In this document: positions 1-9,357 of the stretch, one piece after another
Layout: the number at the start of each line of letters is the position of its first letter
Position numbering within the stretch: position 1 is the first letter of the stretch
Assembly (NCBI GenBank): GCA_030247855.1
Contig: JAPDRN010000263.1
Location: 1-12,500 of the forward strand
DNA length: 12,500 bases
Source of the DNA: Knufia peltigerae
Taxonomy: Eukaryota > Ascomycota > Eurotiomycetes > Chaetothyriales > Trichomeriaceae
Reading direction: 5' to 3'
Program-made: the position numbers and the translations under genes
Notes under the pieces: generated by a model
Told to the model about the DNA's origin: nothing
Seen by the model: the letters and a program-made list of their open reading frames with translations, nothing else
The model's database searches: none

Positions 1-75
1 GACCACGGCGGCATGCAGCTGGTTCTCGTCACGCATCGGCGCGGTGCAGCCTTCCAGGTAGGACACGTACGCCTT
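1..75 (-). other. Unidentified coding-like fragment joined to rpsL
   Basis: These bases do not encode S12 although they directly follow rpsL codon 72. Read on the minus strand in a frame different from rpsL, they give 25 open codons beginning KAYVSYLEGC, followed by TAPMRDENQL. About 22 of the 25 codons end in G or C, which is the codon signature of a real gene in this genome. I do not recognise the protein. The rpsL frame also stays open to the window edge, but its product here (starting TRRTCPTWK) resembles nothing in S12. The best reading is an internal piece of some other gene joined to rpsL by misassembly, chimerism or rearrangement. Confidence 0.5.
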
Positions 76-293
76 GTGTGGCCTTCACCGCCGATGTAGG
101 AAATCACTTCTTCCTGGTTGGTCAGGCGAACCTTGGCAACCTTGCGAAGCGCCGAGTTCGGCTTCTTCGGAGTAGTGGTATAAACGCGCGTGCAGACGCC
201 ACGGCGCTGGGGGCACTTTTCGAGAGCCGGCGAGGCGCTCTTATAAGTGGTTGCCTGCCGCGGCTTGCGGACAAGCTGATTGATCGTCGCCAT
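76..293 (-). CDS. rpsL: 30S ribosomal protein S12, 5' part only, disrupted after codon 72
   Basis: S12 sits at the decoding centre of the 30S subunit and controls tRNA selection accuracy. The visible part starts MATINQLVRKPRQATTYKSA and runs through the conserved VCTRVYTTTPKKPNSALRK block to SYIGGEGH at residue 72. Lys43 (counting Met1) is wild type, so the classic streptomycin-resistance change at that site is absent. The second resistance region around Lys88 and the modified Asp near residue 89 lie in the missing part. A normal S12 is about 124 residues and continues NLQEHS after GEGH; here the sequence diverges at codon 73, near position 76. The ATG at 291-293 matches the family start; upstream AGAAG is only a weak ribosome binding site. 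It is the first gene of the str operon, with its own promoter at 384-413. Confidence 0.88.
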
Positions 294-313
294 CAGTATG
301 TTCTTCTGAGAGA

Positions 314-331
314 GGCCGAAAAAAACCGGCC
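314..331 (-). promoter_or_regulatory. U-loop hairpin in rpsL leader (second)
   Basis: On the transcript this reads GGCCGG, a run of seven U, then CGGCC. The arms pair around a U-rich loop. It ends about 20 nt before the rpsL ATG and resembles the hairpin at 352-372. The U-run is in the loop, not 3' of the stem, so this is not a standard intrinsic terminator. The function is unknown; regulation of str operon translation is possible. Confidence 0.4.
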
Positions 332-351
332 ATGAATGCGGATATGTGCGA

Positions 352-372
352 GCAGGCGAAAAACCGGCCTGC
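352..372 (-). promoter_or_regulatory. U-loop hairpin at 5' end of rpsL leader (first)
   Basis: The arms GCAGGC and GCCTGC form a 6-bp stem around a 9-nt loop containing five U. It lies within a few bases of the expected transcription start, so it would cap the 5' end of the str mRNA. A 5' terminal stem-loop can protect an mRNA from RppH/RNase E decay (known in general; inferred here). Confidence 0.4.
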
Positions 373-383
373 TGAGACAGACG

Positions 384-413
384 ATTGTAGCAACCTGGCG
401 AAAACGCGGTCAA
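384..413 (-). promoter_or_regulatory. Sigma-70 promoter of the str operon
   Basis: On the minus strand there is a -35 box TTGACC (408-413), an 18-bp spacer and a -10 box TACAAT (384-389). Each hexamer differs from consensus at one position. The expected start is near 377, giving a leader of about 85 nt before rpsL. The upstream side is not A/T-rich, so no strong UP element is seen. The position, after the structured rpoC 3' region and before rpsL, fits independent expression of the str operon. Confidence 0.75.
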
Positions 414-489
414 ATGCGCACACGCCAAGCCAGCCCTGATCCTGGGCCGTTACAGGGGAGCCTTCTCCATGCCCCCCGTTCAGGTTGTC

Positions 490-513
490 GCCCGACCCAT
501 CGCTGGGCCGGGC
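490..513 (-). other. GNRA-loop hairpin, distal rpoC 3' region
   Basis: The transcript forms a 10-bp stem, GCCCGGCCCA with TGGGTCGGGC, closed by a GCGA (GNRA) loop. One pair is G-U on the minus-strand RNA and would be an A-C mismatch on the plus strand, so the structure belongs to the rpoC-side transcript. No U-tract follows. From here to the promoter (414-489) I see nothing further. Confidence 0.5.
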
Positions 514-564
514 GGCATCCTACCTCATCGAAGGCGAACAGACCAGCGGCCTGTGCCTTCGAGT

Positions 565-617
565 GCAGTTCCGGCCAAAACCGGTCCTGCGTGATGCTTG
601 TCCGGCACGGAGCCGGA
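565..617 (-). other. Two consecutive hairpins in rpoC 3' region
   Basis: 601-617 is a 6-bp stem (TCCGGC / GCCGGA) with a 5-nt loop. 565-590 is a two-part stem: 4 bp GCAG/CTGC, a 2x2 purine internal loop (GA opposite AA), then 4 bp CCGG/CCGG around TTTTGG. They are part of a row of hairpins after rpoC. They have no U-tract, so Rho-dependent termination or 3'-end protection is more likely than classical intrinsic termination. Confidence 0.4.
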
Positions 618-624
618 GCATGCA

Positions 625-653
625 GCAGGGACCGGCCGATGGCCGACCCCTGC
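625..653 (-). terminator. 13-bp hairpin downstream of rpoC (terminator or 3' stabiliser)
   Basis: The transcript arms GCAGGGGTCGGCC and GGCCGGTCCCTGC form 13 continuous pairs, two of them tandem G-U, around a 3-nt loop. The G-U pairs work only on the minus-strand RNA. It begins about 35 nt after the rpoC stop. No run of U follows, so an intrinsic terminator is not proven; it may instead block 3' exonucleases or slow polymerase for Rho. Confidence 0.5.
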
Positions 654-661
654 CCGATCGA

Positions 662-681
662 GGTCCGACCGAAGCCGGACC
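662..681 (-). terminator. cUUCGg tetraloop hairpin just after rpoC stop
   Basis: This is an 8-bp stem (GGTCCGGC / GTCGGACC with one G-U pair) closed by C(UUCG)G, one of the most stable RNA tetraloops. It starts 6 nt after the rpoC stop codon. Such hairpins commonly mark mRNA 3' ends. No U-tract is present, so the role as terminator versus decay barrier is open. Confidence 0.5.
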
Positions 682-687
682 GGCCGA

Positions 688-3600
688 TCAATCCTCGGCC
701 TGCTCGGCGTCGGTCGATTCCACCACCACTTCCGGTGCTGCCACGGCCACGGGGGCCGCAGCTGCCGGGGTACCGGCAAGGGTCTGCATTTCCGAGTCGG
801 TCAGCCCGCTCGCGTTGCGGCGGCGGTTGGCGTGGTACGACAGACCGGTACCGGCCGGGATCAGACGGCCGACGATCACGTTTTCCTTCAGGCCGCGCAG
901 GTTGTCCTTGGTGCCACGGACGGCAGCCTCGGTCAGCACGCGGGTGGTTTCCTGGAAGGAAGCGGCCGAGATGAACGACTCGGTTGCCAGCGAGGCCTTG
1001 GTGATGCCCAGCAGGACCGGATCGAAACGAGCGATCAGCTCGTTGCGGGTGGTCAGGCGTGCATTTTCCTCGATGACGCGCTGGCGCTCGACCTGTTCGC
1101 CGTTCAGGAACTTGCTGCTGCCCTGATCGGTGATCTCGACCTTGCGCAGCATCTGGCGGGTGATCACCTCGATGTGCTTGTCGTTGATCTTCACGCCCTG
1201 CAGGCGGTACACGTCCTGGATTTCCTTGACCAGATAGGCGGCCAGCGGCTCGACACCCAGCAGACGCAGGATGTCCTGCGGGCTCGGCTCGCCGTCGACG
1301 ATCGTTTCGCCCTTGGTCACGTGCTCACCTTCGAACACGATGACCTGACGGTACTTCGGAATCAGCTCTTCGTGTTCCGAACCATCGGTGTCCTTGATGA
1401 TCAGGCGCTGCTTGCCCTTGGTGTCCTTGCCGAAGCTGATGATGCCCGAACGCTCGGCCAGCACCGCCGGATCCTTCGGCTTGCGCGCTTCGAACAGATC
1501 GGCCACGCGCGGCAGACCACCGGTGATGTCGCGGGTCTTGGACGCTTCCTGCGGGATCTTGGCAACCACGTCACCCACGCCGACGGCAGCGCCGTCCTGC
1601 AGGTTGACGATCGAGCGCGGCGGCAGCAGGTACTGCGCCGGCAGGTCGGTGCCCGGAATCGACAGGTCGTTGCCCTTGCCATCGACGATGCGGACGATCG
1701 GGCGCAGATCCTTCGCCTGGGCGCCGCGGCGCTTCGGGTCGGTGATTTCGCGCGACGCCAGGCCGGTCAGCTCATCGGTCTTCTCGATGACGGTGATGCC
1801 GTCGACGAAGTCGATGAAGCGGATGAAACCAGCCACTTCCGAAACGATCGGGTGGTTATGCGGATCCCAGTTGGCCACGGTCTGGCCAGCCTTGACCGCA
1901 TCACCGTCCTTGGAGGTGATGGTTGCGCCGTACGGCAGCTTGTAACGCTCACGCTCACGGCCGTGCGCATCGAGCACCGACATTTCGCCCGAGCGCGACA
2001 CCGCGACCAGCGAGCCGTTGGCATGGGCAACCGACTTGAGGTTGCTGAACTTGACCGAGCCGGTGGTCTTGACGGTGATGTTGTCGACCGCAGCAGCTCG
2101 CGATGCCGCACCACCGATGTGGAACGTACGCATCGTCAGCTGGGTACCCGGCTCACCGATGGACTGGGCGGCGATGACGCCGACCGCTTCACCGATGTTG
2201 ACCAGGTGGCCACGGGCCAGATCGCGGCCGTAGCAGCGACCGCAGACGCCGAAGGCCGATTCGCAGGAGATCGTCGAGCGGACCTTGATGGTCTGCACGC
2301 TGGCCTCTTCAAGCTTGGCGACCCAGGCTTCGTCGAGCAGGGTGTTGCGGGTGACGATCGGATCTTCGTCGTTGCCCGGCAGGAACACGTCCTCGGCAAC
2401 CACGCGACCCAGCACGCGATCCTTCAACGGCTCGACCACGTCACCGCCTTCGACGATCGGGGTCATGATCAGGCCTTCGGTGGTACCGCAATCCACCTCG
2501 GTGATCACCACGTCCTGCGCCACGTCGACCAGACGACGGGTCAGGTAACCCGAGTTCGCGGTCTTCAGCGCGGTATCGGCCAGACCCTTACGGGCACCGT
2601 GGGTGGAGTTGAAGTACTCCTGCACGTTCAGGCCTTCGCGGAAGTTCGCCTTGATGGGCGTCTCGATGATCGAGCCATCGGGACGGGCCATCAGGCCACG
2701 CATGCCGGCCAGCTGACGGATCTGCGCCTGGCTGCCTCGTGCCCCGGAGTCGGCCATGATGTACAGGGAGTTCATCGACTTCTGGTCGATGGTCTCGCCC
2801 TTGGCATTGATGACCTTCTCGGTACCGATGGTGTCCATCATCGCCTTGGCGATGCGCTCATTGGTGCGCGACCAGATGTCGACCACCTTGTTGTAGCGCT
2901 CGCCGGCGGTGACCAGGCCCGACTGGTACTGCTCCTGGATTTCCAGCACTTCGGCTTCGGCCTCGGTGAGGATGCCCTTCTTCTCGTCCGGGATCAGCAT
3001 GTCGTCGATGCCGATCGAGACGCCGGCGCGGGTCGCGTAGGCGAAGCCGGTGTACATCAGCTTATCGGCGAACACGACCGTGTCCTTCAGACCCAGCTGG
3101 CGGTAGCTGGAGTTGATCAGGCGGCTGATGTTCTTCTTGGTCAGCTCGGTGTTGGCCAGCGCGAACGGCAGGCCTTCCGGCAGGATTTCAGCCAGCAGGG
3201 CACGACCGATGGTGGTATCCACGATCGAGGTCTTGCTCTGCTTGTTGCCTTCCTCGTCGGTCACCACCTCGGTGATGCGGACCTTGACGCGCGCGTGCAG
3301 TTCCACCACGCGGTTGTCGTAGGCGCGCTTGACTTCGGCGATGTTGGCGAAGGCCATGCCCTCGCCCTTCTTGTTTTCCAGCGAGCGGGTCATGTAGTAC
3401 AGACCCAGCACGACGTCCTGCGACGGCACGATGATCGGCTCGCCGTTGGCCGGCGACAGGATGTTGTTGGTGGACATCATCAGCGCACGCGCTTCCAGCT
3501 GGGCTTCCAGCGAAAGCGGCACGTGGACGGCCATCTGGTCACCGTCGAAGTCGGCGTTGAACGCGGTGCAGACCAGCGGGTGCAGCTGGATCGCCTTGCC

Positions 3601-4093
3601 TTCGATCAGGACCGGCTCGAAGGCCTGGATGCCCAGACGGTGCAGGGTCGGCGCACGGTTCAGCATCACCGGGTGCTCGCGGATGACCTCTTCCAGGATG
3701 TCCCAGACTTCGGCTTCTTCGCGCTCGACCAGCTTCTTGGCGGCCTTGATGGTGGTGGCCAGGCCACGACGCTGCAGCTTGGCGAACACGAACGGCTTGA
3801 ACAGTTCGAGTGCCATCTTCTTCGGCAGGCCGCACTGGTGCAGGCGCAGGTACGGACCGACCACGATGACCGAACGGCCCGAGTAGTCGACGCGCTTGCC
3901 GAGCAGGTTCTGACGGAAGCGACCCTGCTTGCCCTTGATCATGTCGGCCAGCGACTTCAGCGGGCGCTTGTTGGTGCCGGTGATGGCACGGCCGCGGCGG
4001 CCGTTGTCCAGCAGCGCATCGACCGATTCCTGCAGCATGCGCTTTTCATTGCGCACGATGATGTCCGGCGCGCTCAGTTCGAGCAGGCGGCGC

Positions 4094-4125
<32 letters not shown>

Positions 4126-4678
4126 CAGGTCGTTCAGATCGGAGGTCGCGAAGCGGCCACCATCCAGCGGAACCAGCGGACGCAGGTCCGGCGGCAGCAC
4201 CGGCAGGACGGTCATGACCATCCACTCCGGACGGTTGCCCGATTCCAGGAAGGCTTCGATCAGCTTGATGCGCTTGGTCAGTCGCTTCAGCTTGGTTTCC
4301 GAACCGGTGCTGGCGATTTCTTCGCGCAGGCGGGTCATTTCCGACTGCAGGTCGATGGTGCGCAGCAGTTCGTACACGGCCTCGGCGCCCATGGCGGCGT
4401 CGAAGTCGTCGCCGTGCTCCTGGCGGGCCTGCAGGTACTGTTCTTCGGTCAGCAGCTGGCGGCGCTCCAGGGCGGTCAGGCCCGGCTCGGTCACCACGTA
4501 GGCTTCGAAGTACAGCACGCGCTCGATATCGCGCAGGGTCATGTCCAGCATCAGGCCGATGCGCGACGGCAGCGACTTGAGGAACCAGATGTGCGCGACC
4601 GGCGAGGCCAGGTCGATGTGGCCCATGCGCTCACGACGCACCTTGGCCAGGGTCACTTCGGTGCCGCACTTCTCGCAG

Positions 4679-4716
<38 letters not shown>

Positions 4717-4929
4717 CAGGCACTCGTAGTCCTTGACCGGTCCGAAGATGGCGGCGCAGAACAGGCCGTCACGCTCCGGCTTGAAGGTACGGTAGTTGAT
4801 GGTTTCCGGCTTCTTCACTTCGCCGAAGGACCACGAACGGATCAGGTCCGGCGAAGCCAGCGCGATCTTGATCGCGTCGAAGTCCAGCGTCTGGCGCTGC
4901 TGGTTGAAGAGGTTGAGCAGGTCTTTCAT
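688..4929 (-). CDS. rpoC: DNA-directed RNA polymerase subunit beta prime
   Basis: This is the catalytic subunit of RNA polymerase, 1413 residues, close to the 1407 of E. coli. The N-terminal zinc site is intact (Cys70, Cys72, Cys85, Cys88). The Mg-binding motif NADFDGDQMA carries the catalytic Asp460, Asp462 and Asp464. The bridge helix (GARKGLADTALKTANSGYLT, about 778-797) and trigger loop (GTQLTMRTFHIGG, about 928-940, His937) match the family. The second zinc site is Cys814, Cys889, Cys896, Cys899. The C-terminal tail from about residue 1389 is rich in Ala, Val and Glu and looks lineage-specific. The start MKDLLNLFNQ follows GGAG about 7 nt upstream, but a CCUCC element could mask that site (see 4934-4949). 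It lies 89 nt after rpoB and is co-transcribed with it. No damage seen. Confidence 0.98.
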
Positions 4930-4933
4930 GGTG

Positions 4934-4949
4934 TTCTCCAGAAGGAGGA
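4934..4949 (-). promoter_or_regulatory. Hairpin masking the rpoC ribosome binding site
   Basis: The transcript reads TTCCTCC, TTCT, then GGAGAA, with the rpoC ATG 4 bases beyond the hairpin. CCUCC can pair with the Shine-Dalgarno GGAG in a stem of about 6 bp (one G-U) with a 4-nt loop. This would restrain rpoC initiation unless opened, for example by ribosomes or factors acting nearby. The pairing is visible; the effect is inference. Confidence 0.4.
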
Positions 4950-4983
4950 ATGCTGTGTCGATGGGCTTTCAGTTGACTGCCAG

Positions 4984-5011
4984 CGGCGCGGCGGCGTTGA
5001 CCGCCGCGCCG
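4984..5011 (-). other. 11-bp GC hairpin in the rpoB-rpoC gap
   Basis: A perfect 11-bp, all G/C stem with a 6-nt loop lies 7 nt after the rpoB stop. No U-tract follows and rpoC must be transcribed through it, so it is probably an mRNA stability or processing element rather than a terminator. A scattered repeat of the REP type is another option that needs a genome-wide search. Confidence 0.5.
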
Positions 5012-5018
5012 GCATGGA

Positions 5019-5235
5019 TCAGTTGTCTTCCAGTTCCATGTTGATGGCCAGCGAGCGGATTTCCTTCACAAGCACGTTGAAGGATTCCGGCATGCCCGCG
5101 ACCATCTCGTGCTCACCGTCGACGATGTTCTTGTACATCTGGTTGCGGCCCTGCACGTCATCGGACTTCACCGTCAGCATTTCCTGCAGGGTGTAGGCCG
5201 CGCCGTAGGCTTCCAGCGCCCAGACTTCCATTTCA

Positions 5236-5287
<52 letters not shown>

Positions 5288-8200
5288 CGAGCGAGTACGG
5301 ACCGGTCGAACGGGCGTGCATCTTGTCGTCGACCAGGTGGTTCAGCTTCAGGTAGTGCATGTAGCCAACGGTGGTGTGGCGATCGAAGGCTTCACCGGTG
5401 CGGCCGTCATACAGCTGGGTCTGGCCACTGCTCGGCAGGTCGGCCAGTTCCAGCATGCGCTTGATTTCCGCTTCGGTGGCGCCGTCGAACACCGGGGTGG
5501 CCATCGGCACGCCGTCGAACAGGTTGCGGGCCAGGCGCAGCAGTTCCTCGTCGCTGAACTGCGACAGGTCGACACGGTTGGCCACGTTGGTGTCATCGTG
5601 GTTGTAGATGTCGTCCAGGAACTTGCGCAGGTCGGCGACCGCCGCCTGGGCTTCCAGCATTGCCTGGATCTTGCGACCCAGACCCTTGGCGGCCCAGCCC
5701 AGGTGCACTTCCAGGATCTGCCCGATGTTCATACGCGACGGCACGCCCAGCGGGTTCAGCACGATGTCCACGGTTTCGCCCGAGGCCATGTACGGCATGT
5801 CCTCGACCGGCACGACGTTGGACACCACACCCTTGTTGCCGTGGCGGCCTGCCATCTTGTCGCCCGGCTGGATGCGGCGCTTCACGGCCAGGAACACCTT
5901 GACCATCTTCAGCACGCCCGGGGCGAGGTCGTCGCCCGCGGTGATCTTGCCGCGCTTGTCGGCGAAGCGACGCTCGAATTCCTTCTCGTGCGCCTGGATC
6001 TGCTTCTGTGCGCGTTCGATGGCTTCGGCAGCGTCCTCGTCCTTCATGCGCAGCACGAACCAGTCAGCCTTCTTCAGGCCATCCAGGTAGGCGTCGGAGA
6101 TGACGTCGCCCTTCTTCAGGCCGGCACCACCGTTGACCACCTTGCCCACGATCTGCGAACGCAGACGGGCGTAGATGGCCGCTTCCAGGATGCGGAACTG
6201 GTCGTCGAAGTCCTTCTTGACGCGCTTGATTTCAGATTCTTCGATCTGACGGGCGCGCTTGTCCTTCTCGATGCCATCGCGGGTGAAGACCTGCACGTCG
6301 ATGACGGTGCCGTCCATGCCCGGCGGCACGCGCAGCGAGCTGTCCTTCACGTCCGAAGCCTTCTCGCCGAAGATCGCGCGCAGCAGCTTCTCTTCCGGGG
6401 TCAGCTGGCTTTCGCCCTTCGGGGTGACCTTGCCGACCATGATGTCGCCAGCGCGGACTTCGGCACCGATATACACCACGCCGCTCTCGTCCAGACGGTT
6501 CAGCGCCTGCTCGGAAACGTTCGGGATGTCGGCGGAGATTTCCTCCGGCCCCAGCTTGGTGTCACGCGCAACGCAGGTCAGCTCTTCGATGTGGATCGTG
6601 GTGTAGCGATCCTCTTCCACCACGCGCTCGGAGAGCAGGATGGAGTCTTCGAAGTTGTAGCCGTTCCACGGCATGAAGGCGATCAGCATGTTCTGGCCCA
6701 GGGCCAGTTCACCGATGTCGGTGGACGGACCATCGGCCAGCACGTCGCCACGCGCCACCACGTTGCCCACTTCCACCAGCGGACGCTGGTTGATGCAGGT
6801 GTTCTGGTTGGAGCGGGTGTACTTGATCAGGTTGTAGATGTCGACGCCGGCATCGGACGCATCGGTGATCTCGGCTTCGTTGACCTTGACCACGATGCGG
6901 GCGGCGTCGATCTGCACGATCTCACCACCACGACGGGCGTTCACGGTCACACCCGAGTCACGCGCCACGGCGCGCTCGATGCCGGTACCGACCAGCGGCT
7001 TCTGCGCACGCAGGGTCGGCACGGCCTGACGCTGCATGTTGGCGCCCATCAGTGCGCGGTTGGCGTCATCGTGCTCCAGGAACGGAACCAGCGCAGCCGC
7101 GATCGACACGGTCTGCATCGGCGAGACGTCCATGAAGTGGACTTCCGCCGGCGGCTTCAGCAGCGATTCGCCCTGGTAACGGCAGGGAACGAACTGCTCG
7201 GTCAGCACGCTGTTGGCATCGGTCAGGGCGTTGGCCTGGGCGATGACGTACTCATTTTCTTCGATGGCCGACAGGAACTCGACTTCGTCGAAGACCTTGC
7301 CATCCACGACCTTGCGGTACGGGGTCTCGAGGAAACCGTACTGGTTGGTGCGGGCGTACACGGCCAGCGAGTTGATCAGGCCGATGTTCGGGCCTTCCGG
7401 GGTTTCGATGGTGCAGACGCGGCCGTAATGGGTCGGGTGCACGTCGCGCACTTCGAAGCCGGCGCGCTCACGGGTCAGGCCGCCCGGGCCCAGGGCCGAG
7501 ACGCGACGCTTGTGCGTGACTTCCGACAGCGGGTTGTTCTGGTCCATGAACTGCGACAGCTGCGAGGAGCCGAAGAATTCCTTGATCGCCGCAGCCACCG
7601 GCTTGGCGTTGATCAGCTCCTGCGGGGTCAGGCCTTCCGACTCTGCCATCGACAGGCGTTCCTTGACCGCACGCTCGACGCGGACCAGGCCCACGCGGAA
7701 CACGTTCTCGGCCATTTCACCGACCGAACGCACGCGACGGTTGCCCAGGTGATCGATGTCATCGACCACGCCACGACCGTTGCGGATCTCGGTCAGGACC
7801 TTGATCACGTCCAGGATGTCCGAGCTGTCGCCGTGGGCGGCAACCAGGCGCTTGGACTCTTCGTCGTTGCGCTCGCCGTAGTACTTGCGGTCGTACAGCA
7901 CGGCTTCGCCGGTGGTTTCCTTGCGGCCCACGCGACGGTTGAACTTCATGCGGCCGACGGCCGACAGGTCGTAGCGCTCGAAGGTGAAGAACAGGTTGTG
8001 GAACAGGTTCTGCGCAGCATCCTTGGTCGGCGGCTCGCCCGGACGCATCATGCGGTAGATCTCGACCAGGGCTTCCAGCTGGGTCTTGGTCGGGTCGATG
8101 CGCAGGGTGTTGGACAGGTACGGGCCGCGATCCAGGTCGTTCACCCACAGGGTGCCCACTGCGTCGACGCCGGCCTTGCGGAAGTTCTGCAGCTGCTCGT

Positions 8201-8700
8201 CGGTGATTTCGTCGTTGGCCTGGGCCAGCAGTTCACCGGTCGAGGCATCGACCACGTCGTGCGACAGGATGCGGCCGACGATGTAGTCGTCCGGCACGGC
8301 CAGGGCGGCGATGCCCGAGGCTTCCAGCTGCTTGATGTGGCGCGCGGTGATGCGCTTGCCGGCTTCCACAATGACCTTGTCGCCGTCGGCGAGGTCGAAG
8401 CCCAGGGTTTCGCCGCGCAGGCGCTCCGGCACCAGCTCCAGCTGGACGCCTTCATCCGGGTTGATGTGGAAGGTGTTGATCTCGAAGAACTCGGCCAGCA
8501 TTTCTTCGTTGCTGTAGCCAAGCGCACGCAGCAGGATCGACACCGGCAGCTTGCGGCGACGGTCGATACGGGTGAACAGCGCGTCCTTCGGGTCGAACTC
8601 GAAGTCCAGCCAGGAGCCGCGGTAAGGAATGATGCGGGCGCTGTACAGCAGCTTGCCCGAGCTGTGGGTCTTGCCACGGTCGTGGTCGAAGAACACGCCC

Positions 8701-8738
<38 letters not shown>

Positions 8739-9173
8739 GCCGTTGACGATGAAGGTGCCGTTGTCGGTCATCAGCGGGATTTCGCCGAGGTAGACCTCCT
8801 GCTCCTTCACGTACTTGATGGCCTTGGTCGACGACTCGCGGTCGTAGATCACCAGGCGCACGGTCACGCGCAGCGGCGCACCGTAGCTCATGCCACGCTG
8901 ACGGCATTCACGCTCGTCGAAGACCGGATCGCCCAGCTTGTAGCCGACGTATTCCAGGGCAGCATTGCCGCTGTAGCTGGCGATCGGGAAGACCGACTTC
9001 AGTGCAGCGTGCAGGCCGTGGTCCGTGCGCTTGGCCGGATCGACGTTTTCCTGCAGGAACTCACGGTAGGAATCCACCTGGATGGCGAGCAGGAACGGCA
9101 CTTCGAGAATCGAACGCTGCTTGCCGAAATCCTTGCGGATACGCTTTTTTTCGGTGAACGAATAGGACGTCAT
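5019..9173 (-). CDS. rpoB: DNA-directed RNA polymerase subunit beta
   Basis: This subunit forms the other jaw of the RNA polymerase cleft and contains the rifampicin pocket. The product is 1384 residues, longer than the 1342 of E. coli. I chose the ATG at 9171-9173 (MTSYSFTEKKRIRKDFG), which aligns with family N-termini and has AAGGTGG about 8 nt upstream; a GTG four codons earlier is in frame but lacks a usable ribosome binding site. The rifampicin region SSQLSQFMDQNNPLSEVTHK is wild type: Asp544, His554, Arg557, Ser559 and Leu561 correspond to E. coli 516, 526, 529, 531 and 533. Active-site blocks FMPWNGYNFEDSILLSERVV and GDKMAGRHGNKGVV and the C-terminal GGQRFGEMEVWALEAYGAA are present. 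It ends NMELEDN. It is expressed from upstream promoters through the attenuator-like gap after rplL. Confidence 0.98.
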
Positions 9174-9197
9174 GAGGTCTTCCACCTTGTTGTGCGA

Positions 9198-9213
9198 GTC
9201 GTGCGCCCACGAC
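9198..9213 (-). other. Small hairpin before rpoB
   Basis: The stem GTCGTG / CACGAC (6 bp) with loop GGCG ends about 24 nt before the rpoB ATG, just upstream of the ribosome binding site. It may be a boundary element; its function is unknown. Confidence 0.35.
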
Positions 9214-9234
9214 CCGAAGGGAACTTGAAATTGT

Positions 9235-9293
9235 CAGTTGGAAGTCGCTGGTATTGCCGGCACCAGCACGCCTTCTCCCGCTACTTCCAACTG
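9235..9293 (-). repeat. Nested inverted repeat before rpoB, possible RNase III site
   Basis: The outer arms CAGTTGGAAGT (9283-9293 on the transcript's 5' side) and ACTTCCAACTG (9235-9245) are perfectly complementary over 11 bp. They enclose a second 6-bp stem, GCTGGT / ACCAGC, around a 9-nt loop. The two stems nearly stack on one side (1 nt between) with a long bulge on the other. In E. coli the rplL-rpoB spacer holds an RNase III processing site; this could be its counterpart, by position only. Confidence 0.45.
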
Positions 9294-9357
9294 CCAACTC
9301 GTCTGCATCCACTCCCCCGCCGCCGCGCTTTGCGCTGGCCGACCAGGGTTTGACCGC

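Noticed and set aside
410..691. Short open frame of 93 codons on the minus strand between rpoC and rpsL
   Set aside because: It covers the hairpin cluster, ends at the rpsL promoter, lacks a ribosome binding site and has poor codon bias, so it looks like high-GC background.
598..5196. Open frame of 1532 codons on the plus strand opposite rpoC
   Set aside because: It is antisense to a well-supported rpoC. Its residues (excess His, Asp, Gln, Leu, Val) are what the complement of G/C-ending codons gives, there is no ribosome binding site logic and no recognisable domain.
9174..9185. Alternative GTG start of rpoB four codons upstream
   Set aside because: The GTG has no usable ribosome binding site, and family N-termini align at the ATG at 9171-9173, which has AAGGTGG at a proper distance.
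5109..9353. Open frame of 1414 codons on the plus strand opposite rpoB
   Set aside because: It has the same composition artefact as the frame opposite rpoC. It mirrors rpoB codons and shows no family features.
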